A stretch of 14,004 nt of DNA from Bacteroidales bacterium (GTDB lineage: Bacteria; Bacteroidota; Bacteroidia; Bacteroidales; Bacteroidaceae): the NCBI GenBank assembly GCA_004552195.1, contig SFPC01000061.1, positions 1 to 14,004 of the forward strand, written 5' to 3'. Below the pieces are notes generated by a model that was not told the DNA's origin, ran no database searches, and worked only from the letters and a program-made list of their open reading frames with translations. This document shows, piece after piece, positions 1 to 6,344 of the stretch. Within the stretch, counting starts at the first letter, position 1. The number at the start of each line of letters is the position of its first letter. The translations under genes were made by a program, and so were the position numbers.

Positions 1-65
1 ACCAAACGCTCATCGCTCGAAACGGCAAAATAAGTCCCTCTCTGCTAAGAAAAAGCACGAAACCT

Positions 66-97
66 ATTGTTTTATTGAAAAATAAGGCGTAACTTTG
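66..97 (+). promoter_or_regulatory. Bacteroidota-type promoter of the rpmB operon
   Basis: ATTG at 66-69 and TAACTTTG at 90-97 are separated by 20 bases. This fits the primary sigma factor (sigma-ABfr type) consensus TTTG-N19-21-TAnnTTTG known for the phylum. Transcription would begin near position 104, giving a leader of roughly 135 bases before rpmB. No other promoter-like sequence of similar quality lies closer to the gene. Confidence 0.7.
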
Positions 98-241
98 CAC
101 GCCGTAAGCGGAAGAACCAAGACGGTGCGCCGGCAACCACCCCAAGATTACGCAACAACAACCGCCGCCGCGCCGCAAAAAGGTATCGACCCGCCTATAC
201 GCAACAAGAAACATCGATTTTAAAGAAAACAAGCGAAAGCA
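98..241 (+). other. Leader region of rpmB operon, about 140 bases
   Basis: The stretch between the promoter and rpmB has no convincing ORF and no strong hairpin. It is C- and A-rich (short CCGCCG and CAACAACAA runs). A ribosomal protein operon leader of this length could bind a ribosomal protein for feedback control, but no recognised leader motif was seen. Confidence 0.3.
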
Positions 242-502
242 ATGTCAAAGATTTGTCAGATTACCGGAAAGAAAGCCATGGTAGGCAACAACGTTTCGCA
301 CTCGAAGCGCCGCACAAAGCGCACGTTTGACGTAAACTTGTTCTATAAGAAGTTCTACTATGTTGAACAGGACTGCTGGATTAGCCTCCGCATCAGCGCA
401 GCAGGCTTGCGTCTGATCAACAAAATTGGCTTGGACGCTGCACTTTGCAGTGCCGTTGCCAAAGGATATTGCGACTGGAAAGACATTAAGGTAATCGGAT
501 AA
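242..502 (+). CDS. rpmB: 50S ribosomal protein L28
   Basis: The 86-residue product is a bacterial-type bL28, a structural protein of the large ribosomal subunit in the cytoplasm. The N-terminus [21 protein letters not shown] followed by the basic [12 protein letters not shown] stretch (about residues 22-33) is the family signature, and the length is typical. Only one zinc-ligand-like cysteine (C5) is present near the N-terminus, so this looks like a zinc-free form. It is the first gene of an operon with rpmG, which starts 12 bases after its stop. There is no clear Shine-Dalgarno; the A-rich sequence before the ATG is normal for the phylum. The start is fixed by the conserved N-terminus. Confidence 0.97.
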   Translation: MSKICQITGKKAMVGNNVSHSKRRTKRTFDVNLFYKKFYYVEQDCWISLRISAAGLRLINKIGLDAALCSAVAKGYCDWKDIKVIG

Positions 503-514
503 AAATAGCATACA

Positions 515-706
515 ATGGCTGGAAAGAAAGCTAAAGGCAACCGCGTTCAGGTAATCCTTGAATGCACCGAAATGAAAGAAAGCGGACTTCCCGGAACTTC
601 GCGATACATCACTACCAAAAATCGCAAGAACACCCCGGAACGCTTGGAGTTGAAGAAGTACAACCCCATCCTCCGCAGAATGACCATTCACAAAGAAATC
701 AAATAA
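515..706 (+). CDS. rpmG: 50S ribosomal protein L33
   Basis: The 63-residue product is bL33 of the large subunit. Recognisable parts are [17 protein letters not shown] at the N-terminus, the [13 protein letters not shown] core (about residues 28-40) and the LELKKYNP motif (about 44-51). It has a single cysteine instead of the four that bind zinc, so it is the C-minus (zinc-independent) type. It sits between rpmB (12-base gap) and the DUF4295 gene (13-base gap) and is almost certainly on the same transcript. Confidence 0.97.
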   Translation: MAGKKAKGNRVQVILECTEMKESGLPGTSRYITTKNRKNTPERLELKKYNPILRRMTIHKEIK

Positions 707-719
707 TACCGCATAAGAC

Positions 720-878
720 ATGGCAAAGAAAGCAGTCGCCACCCTTCAGGAAGGCAAGACCGACGGACGCGCCTACACCAAGGTCATCAAAATGGTAAAA
801 AGCCCCAAAACCGGTGCTTACATTTTCGACGAACAAATGGTTCGCAACGAAGAAGTGAAAGATTTCTTCAAGAACTAA
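720..878 (+). CDS. DUF4295 family small protein
   Basis: A 52-residue basic protein, MAKKAVATLQEGKTDGRAYT and onward, ending VKDFFKN. It matches the short DUF4295 family, which in Bacteroidota regularly follows rpmG. The function is not established. The strict linkage to L28 and L33, the small size and the lysine-rich N-terminus suggest a ribosome-associated protein, which is an inference. The start is 13 bases after the rpmG stop and the next signal downstream is a terminator, so it is the last gene of the operon. Identification rests on family resemblance and synteny. Confidence 0.9.
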   Translation: MAKKAVATLQEGKTDGRAYTKVIKMVKSPKTGAYIFDEQMVRNEEVKDFFKN

Positions 879-954
879 TATCGCGTAATTTCAATCTGCT
901 TACGCCAACATGACGCTTATCATGACAGCGCAAACAGAGCATGAAACATAATGC

Positions 955-990
955 AGAGGGTCGGGCTATGGTGCCCAACCCTCTAATTTT
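955..990 (+). terminator. Rho-independent terminator of rpmB-rpmG-DUF4295
   Basis: AGAGGGTCGGGC (955-966) pairs with GCCCAACCCTCT (973-984), giving 11 of 12 base pairs with one C-A mismatch and a 6-base loop. AATTTT follows. It lies 77 bases after the DUF4295 stop. Confidence 0.8.
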
Positions 991-996
991 ATATCT

Positions 997-1034
997 AAAA
1001 GTGTGATGTATCCAACACTTTTTACCTAATTTTG
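997..1034 (+). promoter_or_regulatory. Probable ftsY promoter overlapping a second hairpin
   Basis: TAATTTTG at 1027-1034 fits the TAnnTTTG box. TGTG at 1002-1005, 21 bases upstream, is a weak -33 box. The -33 side lies inside a perfect 8-bp inverted repeat, AAAAGTGT (997-1004) with ACACTTTT (1015-1022), which is followed by a fifth T. The hairpin could be a back-up terminator, an operator, or both. Confidence 0.5.
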
Positions 1035-1266
1035 CAAACGACATTCTATTCAAACCACTTAGTACACCAGCCCAAGAAATCTACAAAGGTCCTACTGCAA
1101 ATACAAAAGGGCATTGCCTACATTAAAGAGCTCAGCAAAGAGGAAGAAAGCAAACCCTTGGGACAAACCTTCTTTTCGTTACAAACGACTGACAAACTCC
1201 AAAGCGGGACCTTTTATTTCTACCTTCAGGCAGTACTTCCGTGGACTGTACATATTTTACAACAAG

Positions 1267-2232
1267 ATGGGTATATTCAGCATTTTCTCCAAGAAAGAGA
1301 AAAAAGAAGTCCTCGATGCAGGGCTGGAAAAGACCAAAACCAGTTTCTTTGGCAAACTCTCACGCGCCATTGCCGGTAAAAGCAAAGTGGACGACGAAGT
1401 GCTTGACAGGCTTGAAGAAATCCTGATTACGTCCGATGTCGGCACGGAAACAACGGTCGACATCATTCACCGCATTGAAGAACGTGTGGCCCGCGACAAA
1501 TATGTCAGCACGTCCGAACTCCATCGCATCCTCAAAGAAGAAATCGCCGCACTCCTCACCATGGACGGCAAGACTGACACGGAAGGCTTTGACCTCGCAG
1601 GGGCTGAGAAACCTTATGTCATCATGGTGGTAGGCGTAAACGGTGTGGGAAAAACGACTACCATCGGGAAACTGGCCTATCAATTCAAGCAGGCCGGACT
1701 GAAAGTGGTGCTGGGCGCAGCAGACACATTCCGTGCTGCGGCGGTGGAACAATTAGTGATTTGGGGAGAACGAGTTGGCGTACCCGTTGTCAAGCAGCAA
1801 ATGGGAAGCGACCCGGCCAGCGTAGCCTACGACACCATCAGTTCTGCCAAAGCGAATAACGCCGATGTGGTCATCATCGACACCGCCGGCCGCCTGCACA
1901 ACAAAATAGGCCTCATGAACGAACTCACGAAAATCAAGAAGGTCATGCAGAAAGTGTCGCCCTCGGCACCCGACGAAGTCCTTTTGGTACTCGACGGCAG
2001 CACCGGCCAGAACGCTTACGAACAGGCCAAACAGTTTGTCAAAGCCACCGAGGTGACCTCCCTCGCCATCACCAAACTCGATGGAACTGCCAAAGGCGGT
2101 GTGGTCATCGGCATTTCCCATCAGCTCCAAGTACCGGTCAAGTACATCGGACTGGGAGAGAAAATGACAGACTTGCAGCCTTTTAACCGTCACGATTTTG
2201 TAGAAACCCTTTTTGAAGGCAACTCGCTTTAA
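1267..2232 (+). CDS. ftsY: Signal recognition particle receptor FtsY
   Basis: The 321-residue SRP-receptor GTPase docks SRP-bound ribosomes at the inner membrane through the SRP protein Ffh. The N-terminus MGIFSIFSKKEKKE is the short amphipathic, lysine-rich membrane-targeting start typical of the phylum, without the long acidic A domain of enterobacteria. The N domain spans about residues 20-105. The G domain shows G1 GVNGVGKTT (123-131), DTFRAAAVEQL (153-163), G3 DTAGR (205-209) and G4 TKLD (269-272). The ATG at 1267 was chosen because the conserved N-terminus begins there; an in-frame ATG at 1114 would add 51 non-conserved residues. rimO follows after 32 bases. Confidence 0.96.
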   Translation: MGIFSIFSKKEKKEVLDAGLEKTKTSFFGKLSRAIAGKSKVDDEVLDRLEEILITSDVGTETTVDIIHRIEERVARDKYVSTSELHRILKEEIAALLTMDGKTDTEGFDLAGAEKPYVIMVVGVNGVGKTTTIGKLAYQFKQAGLKVVLGAADTFRAAAVEQLVIWGERVGVPVVKQQMGSDPASVAYDTISSAKANNADVVIIDTAGRLHNKIGLMNELTKIKKVMQKVSPSAPDEVLLVLDGSTGQNAYEQAKQFVKATEVTSLAITKLDGTAKGGVVIGISHQLQVPVKYIGLGEKMTDLQPFNRHDFVETLFEGNSL

Positions 2233-2264
2233 AAGATTTCCTCGCTGTTTCAAACCTTACCATC

Positions 2265-3566
2265 ATGCGCACGGTCGACATCATCACCATGGGGTGTTCC
2301 AAAAACCTCATCGACTCCGAACAACTCCTCAACCAGTTTCAAGAACAAGGGTTCAACGTCTACCACAACCCGGAAGAAACTCACGGCGACATTGCCGTGG
2401 TCAACACCTGCGGCTTCATTGCCGACGCCAAAGAGGAAAGCATTGACATGATACTGGAGCTTTGCGAACTAAAGGAAGCCCGAAAACTCAACCATGTGTT
2501 TGTGATGGGTTGTCTTTCCGAAAGGTATCTCACAGAGTTGCGTGAAGAAATACCGCAAGTGGACAAATACTACGGGAAATTCAATTGGAAAGAACTACTC
2601 GCTGATTTGCAAGCCACCTTCAATCCCCAGACGCTCCAACACCGCGTTATCACCACCCCATCGCATTACGCTTACCTCAAGATTTCAGAAGGCTGCAACC
2701 GACAATGTGCCTACTGCGCCATACCTCTCATCACCGGCAAACATACCAGCCGCCCCATGGAGGACATTCTCCAGGAAGTGCGAGACCTCACGGCCCAAGG
2801 CGTGAAAGAGTTCCAGGTCATTGCCCAAGAGCTCACCGCCTACGGCACAGACCTTTACGGCGAACAACGGCTACCGCAGCTGGTGGAGCAGATGGCGCAA
2901 ATTCCCGGCGTGGAATGGATACGCCTCCACTACGCCTACCCCACTCGCTTCCCTCTCGACCTCCTTCGCGTCATGCGGCAGTACGACAATGTCTGCAACT
3001 ATCTTGACATCGCCCTTCAGCACATCTCGGACAACGTACTCCACCTCATGCGTCGCCACATTACCCGCGAAGAAACGCTGGAACTCATAGAGAAAATGCG
3101 TGAGGAAGTGCCCGGTATCTGCCTGCGCACCACGCTCATGGTGGGTTTCCCAGGTGAAACAGAAGAGGACTTTGAGGAACTCCTCGAATTTGTACGCGAA
3201 GTACGCTTCGACCGCATGGGCGCATTTGCTTACAGCGAAGAAGAAGGAACCTACGCTGCCAATCACTACAGCGACAGCATTCCGCAGGAGGTGAAACAGG
3301 AACGCCTTGACCGTCTCATGACCTTGCAGGAGGAAATTGCCGCCGAATTGTCTGAAGAGAAAATTGGCCGCGTGTGCCGCACCATCATCGACCGAGAAGA
3401 AGGCGACTACTACATAGGGCGCACCGAAGCTGACTCGCCTGAAATTGACTGCGAAGTGCTCATCCGCCGCCACAAGGCCCACCCCCTCACGATAGGAGCG
3501 TTCTACAACGTACGCATCATCGATGCCGAAGAGTTCGACCTCTACGGAGAAGTGGAAGAATTTTAA
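2265..3566 (+). CDS. rimO: Ribosomal protein S12 methylthiotransferase RimO
   Basis: The 433-residue radical SAM enzyme adds a methylthio group to the conserved aspartate of ribosomal protein uS12. The N-terminal UPF0004 domain carries the three ligands of the auxiliary iron-sulfur cluster at C11 (GCSKNLIDSE), C49 (NTCGF) and C83 (MGC). The radical SAM domain carries CxxxCxxC at C144, C148 and C151 (SEGCNRQCAYCAIP), followed by GKHTSRP. The C-terminal segment from about residue 372 is the TRAM domain. GCSKN and the IPLITGKH sequence separate it from the tRNA-modifying relatives MiaB and MtaB. It is 32 bases after ftsY and 10 bases before the HU gene, so all three are probably co-transcribed. 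Length is normal. Confidence 0.96.
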   Translation: MRTVDIITMGCSKNLIDSEQLLNQFQEQGFNVYHNPEETHGDIAVVNTCGFIADAKEESIDMILELCELKEARKLNHVFVMGCLSERYLTELREEIPQVDKYYGKFNWKELLADLQATFNPQTLQHRVITTPSHYAYLKISEGCNRQCAYCAIPLITGKHTSRPMEDILQEVRDLTAQGVKEFQVIAQELTAYGTDLYGEQRLPQLVEQMAQIPGVEWIRLHYAYPTRFPLDLLRVMRQYDNVCNYLDIALQHISDNVLHLMRRHITREETLELIEKMREEVPGICLRTTLMVGFPGETEEDFEELLEFVREVRFDRMGAFAYSEEEGTYAANHYSDSIPQEVKQERLDRLMTLQEEIAAELSEEKIGRVCRTIIDREEGDYYIGRTEADSPEIDCEVLIRRHKAHPLTIGAFYNVRIIDAEEFDLYGEVEEF

Positions 3567-3576
3567 GTTTTGGTTT

Positions 3577-3852
3577 ATGAACAACAAAGACTTCATCAGC
3601 GCACTCGCTACCCGCACCTCCCTGACCACCAAGGAGACGCAGAAGCTCGCCACCGCGCTCATATCCGGCATGGCCGACACTCTCGACAGCGAAACGTCCT
3701 TTTCCGTACAGGGTTTCGGCACTTTCGAGGTGAAGAAAAAGATGGAACGCATCGTGGTCAACCCCAACACCCGCCAGCGCAAGCTTATTCCGCCCAAACT
3801 CGTGCTGGCCTTCAAGCCTAGTGTCGTGCTGAAAGAGAAGATAAAGAGCTGA
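3577..3852 (+). CDS. HU family DNA-binding protein
   Basis: The 91-residue product has the HU/IHF fold: an N-terminal helical dimerisation part, the turn SVQGFGTFEV (about residues 43-52) and a DNA-binding arm ending in AFKPS. P63 in VNPNT is the intercalating proline at the usual position of canonical HU. The motif following it, RQRKLIPPK, departs from the common TGKEIKIPA pattern, placing it among the divergent Bacteroidota HU paralogues. The ATG at 3577 is used because the HU fold begins there; an upstream in-frame start would overlap rimO. It starts 10 bases after rimO. The next gene also begins with an HU fold. A weak 6-bp hairpin (TTTGCC with GGCAAA, 3858-3874) follows the stop. Confidence 0.93.
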   Translation: MNNKDFISALATRTSLTTKETQKLATALISGMADTLDSETSFSVQGFGTFEVKKKMERIVVNPNTRQRKLIPPKLVLAFKPSVVLKEKIKS

Positions 3853-3987
3853 ACGTGTTTGCCTTCATGGCAAATTATCAGCAGCAACGTACCCAGCCCC
3901 TAACCTCACCCCCGGCTCACCTAGCTCTCGCCAGTATTCCTGTTTCCTGAAGAAAAATAGCCCCTATACCCTAACACGCTCCTTTAT

Positions 3988-5565
3988 ATGAAGAAGAAAT
4001 TACTCCTGCAAGATATTTCCGACCTCCTGGTTCAGCCTGGCCATGCCGGTAAAAAGGATGCCGACAATTTCGTGCGCGCCTTTTTCGACATTGTGGAGCA
4101 AGGGTTGCTCGAAGACCAGTTCGTCAAAATCAAGGGACTGGGAACCTTCAAGCTCGTCTCGGTCAGCGACCGGGAAAGCGTCAACATCAACACGGGCGAA
4201 CGCTTCCAAATCAGCGGCCACACGAAGATTTCCTTCACACCGGACAATGCCATGAAGGAGCTGGTCAACCGGCCCTTCGCTCACTTCGAGGCGGTGGATC
4301 TGAGCGAAGACACCGACACGGCGGAGTTCGACCTCATTGATCAGGAAATCGCACTGATGGAGCAGGAAGCGCGCACAGAGGAAACGGAAACTACACCGAC
4401 CCAGCCGGAGGCGGAAGCAGAAGCCCCTAACTGCCCCCCCGAAGAAAAGGCCGAAGCCACGATTCCTGACGCGCCGGCTGGGGACGAAGAGGCTCCCCAA
4501 CCGGAGGAAACACCTGCAACCGGACTACCTCAGACCATCGTAACGCCCAAAAGCAATGACGTTTCCACAACAATCTCCACCGACAACATACCGGAGGATT
4601 TGACAGAGGAAAAAGTGGAAGAGAAAGAGGAGGAGAAAGAAGAGGGTAAGGGAGAAGAAGAGAACGATACCGGACAAACCACCACCATCATCGTACCACT
4701 CACTGACGACGAACCGGCAGCAGAACTACCGGAAGGGAATGATGCACCGGCAACTGCTGACGACGCAGCGGAAGAAACCGTCCCTGCTCAAAATGCGGAG
4801 GATCAAGATGCAGCGGAAGACTCCGACGCTCTCCCTGCCGCCGATGAGGAAATCGGGGTGAGTGCGCCTCGGGCCATCACTCAGACCACTGACTTCACCG
4901 CACAACAACCGGCCGACAATTCCCTCACGCCGGCCAACTATACTTATTGCGAAACTCCTCCCCGTCCGCGATACAAATGGCTGAAAAGGATAGCAGCCTC
5001 GGCAGGCATCCTCTTACTCCTTGTACTTTGCTACTTTGCCGGCTACTATCGTCTGCTCTGTCCCTGCCAACTGCCCTGCATCCCCTGGTTTGACGACGAA
5101 ATGACCGCTGCACAGCCTGCCGCGCAGCCCACGCCATCGGCAAACGATGCACAAACTAAAGAGCGGCCCGCCGTTCCAGCCGTGCCAACCGCTACAAAAC
5201 CCGAGCAATCTGCACCAGCCTCAACGCCCGCTGCACATCCTGCCGCGCAACCGCAGGATAGAGAAAAAGCCCAACCGGAAGCCGACAGCCCGAAGCCGAT
5301 ACAAGCATCTCCCTCAACCCAGCTTCCTACCCAACAGCAAAGTAAGACCAGGGAAAAGCAGGCCACGACGCAACTGCCGGCCAAGTCTGAGGAAGCCGGG
5401 CAGGATGCCAAGCCGCGTTACCACACGGTACGCAAAGGCGAGAACCTCACGCAGATTTCACGCCGCTACTACGGTTCGGACAGCTACGTACAGAAAATCA
5501 TACGGAAAAACCACCTTTCCGATGCCAATAACATCATTCCCGGCACACGCCTCCTGCTGCCGTAA
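3988..5565 (+). CDS. HU-domain, membrane-spanning, LysM protein
   Basis: The 525-residue product has four parts. Residues 1-95 are HU-like: KKDADNFVRAFFDIV, then KIKGLGTFKL at about 47-56, then an arm with VNINTGERF. The arm has I67 where HU has its intercalating proline. Residues 100-325 are a low-complexity linker rich in Glu, Asp, Pro and Thr, with a nearly all-Glu/Lys block around 207-225. Residues 335-354 form one hydrophobic helix preceded by KWLKR, so by the positive-inside rule the N-terminus is cytoplasmic. C358, C360 and C364 follow the helix. Residues 371-475 are Ala/Pro/Gln-rich, and 478-524 are a LysM domain (YHTVRKGENLTQISRRYYG to IIPGTRLLLP) expected to bind peptidoglycan. No signal peptide is present. 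The architecture predicts a link between DNA or a cytoplasmic partner and the cell wall. The function is unknown to me. It lies 135 bases after the HU gene, with no clear promoter of its own. Confidence 0.9.
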   Translation: MKKKLLLQDISDLLVQPGHAGKKDADNFVRAFFDIVEQGLLEDQFVKIKGLGTFKLVSVSDRESVNINTGERFQISGHTKISFTPDNAMKELVNRPFAHFEAVDLSEDTDTAEFDLIDQEIALMEQEARTEETETTPTQPEAEAEAPNCPPEEKAEATIPDAPAGDEEAPQPEETPATGLPQTIVTPKSNDVSTTISTDNIPEDLTEEKVEEKEEEKEEGKGEEENDTGQTTTIIVPLTDDEPAAELPEGNDAPATADDAAEETVPAQNAEDQDAAEDSDALPAADEEIGVSAPRAITQTTDFTAQQPADNSLTPANYTYCETPPRPRYKWLKRIAASAGILLLLVLCYFAGYYRLLCPCQLPCIPWFDDEMTAAQPAAQPTPSANDAQTKERPAVPAVPTATKPEQSAPASTPAAHPAAQPQDREKAQPEADSPKPIQASPSTQLPTQQQSKTREKQATTQLPAKSEEAGQDAKPRYHTVRKGENLTQISRRYYGSDSYVQKIIRKNHLSDANNIIPGTRLLLP

Positions 5566-5573
5566 GCTTTAAG

Positions 5574-5634
5574 GCGCAACCGGCACCGAAACACGCGGAC
5601 AGGTTCAGTTCCGCTGTTCCGATGCCGGTTGCGC
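5574..5634. terminator. Bidirectional hairpin between convergent genes
   Basis: GCGCAACCGGCA (5574-5585) pairs perfectly with TGCCGGTTGCGC (5623-5634). A second stem, GCGGA (5595-5599) with TCCGC (5610-5614), lies in the loop. It starts nine bases after the HU-LysM stop and ends 25 bases before the lrp stop. There is no strong T tract on either strand, so termination is inferred from placement and stem strength. Confidence 0.55.
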
Positions 5635-5659
5635 ATTCTGTATCACCACGCCCCATTCC

Positions 5660-6121
5660 TCAAAGCACCACGCCGTATTCATGCTTCAACTCGTCCATCA
5701 CGAAAGTTGTTTCGAGCGAACCCAGATGTTCGATAGTACCCAGCACGTTCAGGACAAATTGCTGGTAATACTTCATGTCGGGCGCATGGATTTCGAGCAG
5801 ATAGTCGTAGGGACCGGAAATGTTGTAGCAGGCTGTCACCTCCGGAATGCCGGCAATGGTCTCGGCAAACTGCAAAGCGATGTCGCGGCTCAGGCGGCTC
5901 ATCTTCACAGAACAGAAACACACAAAGCCCCGGTTCAGTTTTTCGGCATCAAGCACAGCCACATATCTGGCTATCACGCCCTCGCGCTCCAACCGCTTGA
6001 CACGCTCAAATACCGGAGTGGTACTCAGATTGACGCGAGCTGCCAGTTCTTTCGTTGTCAACCGCGCATTTTGCTGTAGTTCCCGCAAAATCTGCAGGTC
6101 AATAGGGTCTAAATTCGTCAT
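5660..6121 (-). CDS. Lrp/AsnC family transcriptional regulator
   Basis: The 153-residue product (from the ATG at 6121) begins MTNLDPIDLQILRELQ. The winged helix-turn-helix spans about residues 5-60 (LTTKELAARVNLSTTPVFERVKRLEREG), followed by a RAM ligand-binding domain with the ITACYNISGPYD-type segment (VTACYNISGPYDYLLEIHAP, about 99-118). Such proteins form octamers and sense amino acids. The gene is divergent from the sulfhydrylase gene, so control of methionine synthesis is a reasonable inference. Alternative in-frame starts are at 6136 (158 residues, with GGAAGAA about ten bases upstream) and 6220 (186 residues). 6121 was chosen because family members start just before LD..D.QIL. Confidence 0.92.
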   Translation of the reverse strand: MTNLDPIDLQILRELQQNARLTTKELAARVNLSTTPVFERVKRLEREGVIARYVAVLDAEKLNRGFVCFCSVKMSRLSRDIALQFAETIAGIPEVTACYNISGPYDYLLEIHAPDMKYYQQFVLNVLGTIEHLGSLETTFVMDELKHEYGVVL

Positions 6122-6145
6122 TTGCCAGTTCTTCATTCGTTTTCG

Positions 6146-6173
6146 TTCTTCCAATGTTGATTGACTGGAAGAA
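6146..6173 (-). promoter_or_regulatory. Hairpin covering the ribosome-binding region of lrp
   Basis: TTCTTCCA (6146-6153) and TGGAAGAA (6166-6173) form a perfect 8-bp stem with a 12-base loop. On the lrp transcript the 3-prime arm is TGGAAGAA, the only purine-rich Shine-Dalgarno-like sequence near the starts at 6136 and 6121. Folding would hide it. Confidence 0.4.
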
Positions 6174-6234
6174 AAAAATTCTGTTTCGCCGGATTTTGCC
6201 GGACATTTATTACTCATCATTCTTTACCAATGCG

Positions 6235-6267
6235 CAAATTTAGGAGTTTATTCCTAAATAAAACAAA
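6235..6267 (-). promoter_or_regulatory. lrp promoter (minus strand)
   Basis: Read on the minus strand, TTTG (complement of 6264-6267) is followed after 21 bases by TAAATTTG (complement of 6235-6242), matching the Bacteroidota consensus. It implies a leader of about 105 bases to the 6121 start. Confidence 0.65.
6238..6259. promoter_or_regulatory. Candidate operator 1, inverted repeat in lrp promoter
   Basis: ATTTAGGA (6238-6245) and TCCTAAAT (6252-6259) form a perfect 8-bp inverted repeat around 6 bases. It overlaps the -7 box and the spacer of the lrp promoter, so binding there would block lrp. Size and AT-rich centre suit an Lrp/AsnC-type site. Confidence 0.5.
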
Positions 6268-6269
6268 TA

Positions 6270-6301
6270 CTTGGATATTTATTCTTCATATCCTACCTTT
6301 G
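6270..6301 (+). promoter_or_regulatory. Sulfhydrylase gene promoter
   Basis: CTTG at 6270-6273 and TACCTTTG at 6294-6301 are 20 bases apart and match the Bacteroidota consensus well. The transcript would have a leader of about 36 bases, too short for a riboswitch. Confidence 0.75.
6273..6293. promoter_or_regulatory. Candidate operator 2, inverted repeat in metY promoter
   Basis: GGATAT (6273-6278) and ATATCC (6288-6293) form a 6-bp inverted repeat around 9 bases, filling the spacer between the two boxes of the sulfhydrylase promoter. Its TCC-T-A flank resembles the half-site of operator 1. Confidence 0.4.
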
Positions 6302-6344
6302 CAGACAGAAACAAACATTACAAACCAACTAAAAGCTAACGAAT

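Larger units (their letters stand above)
879..1266 (+). other. Intergenic region between DUF4295 gene and ftsY
   Basis: This 388-base gap holds the terminator at 955-990, the hairpin and promoter at 997-1034, and then about 230 bases of leader to the ftsY start. The reading frame of ftsY stays open upstream to 1114, but that stretch encodes a basic sequence unlike FtsY proteins. No RNA gene or further ORF was recognised. Confidence 0.5.

Noticed and set aside
1..33. Possible C-terminal tail of an upstream plus-strand gene (TKRSSLETAK then TAA)
   Set aside because: Only ten codons are visible and no family can be recognised, so it is not reported as a gene.
245..742. A 165-codon minus-strand frame across rpmB and rpmG
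   Set aside because: It is antisense to two ribosomal protein genes with clear identity; no independent signals support it.
1114..1266. A 51-residue N-terminal extension of FtsY
   Set aside because: The frame is open but the encoded sequence is basic and unlike FtsY N-termini, while MGIFSIFSKKEKKE at 1267 matches the family start.
2871..3887. A 338-codon open frame on the minus strand across rimO and the HU gene
   Set aside because: It is antisense to two confidently identified genes and its translation resembles no family; long open antisense frames are common opposite GC-rich coding DNA.
4600..4680. Sequence error or frameshift in the Glu/Lys-rich block of the HU-LysM gene
   Set aside because: The same frame joins the HU fold, membrane helix and LysM domain without interruption, so the block is a real low-complexity linker.
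6302..6344. A methionine or SAM riboswitch before metY
   Set aside because: The leader from the predicted transcript start is only about 36 bases and has no conserved aptamer features.
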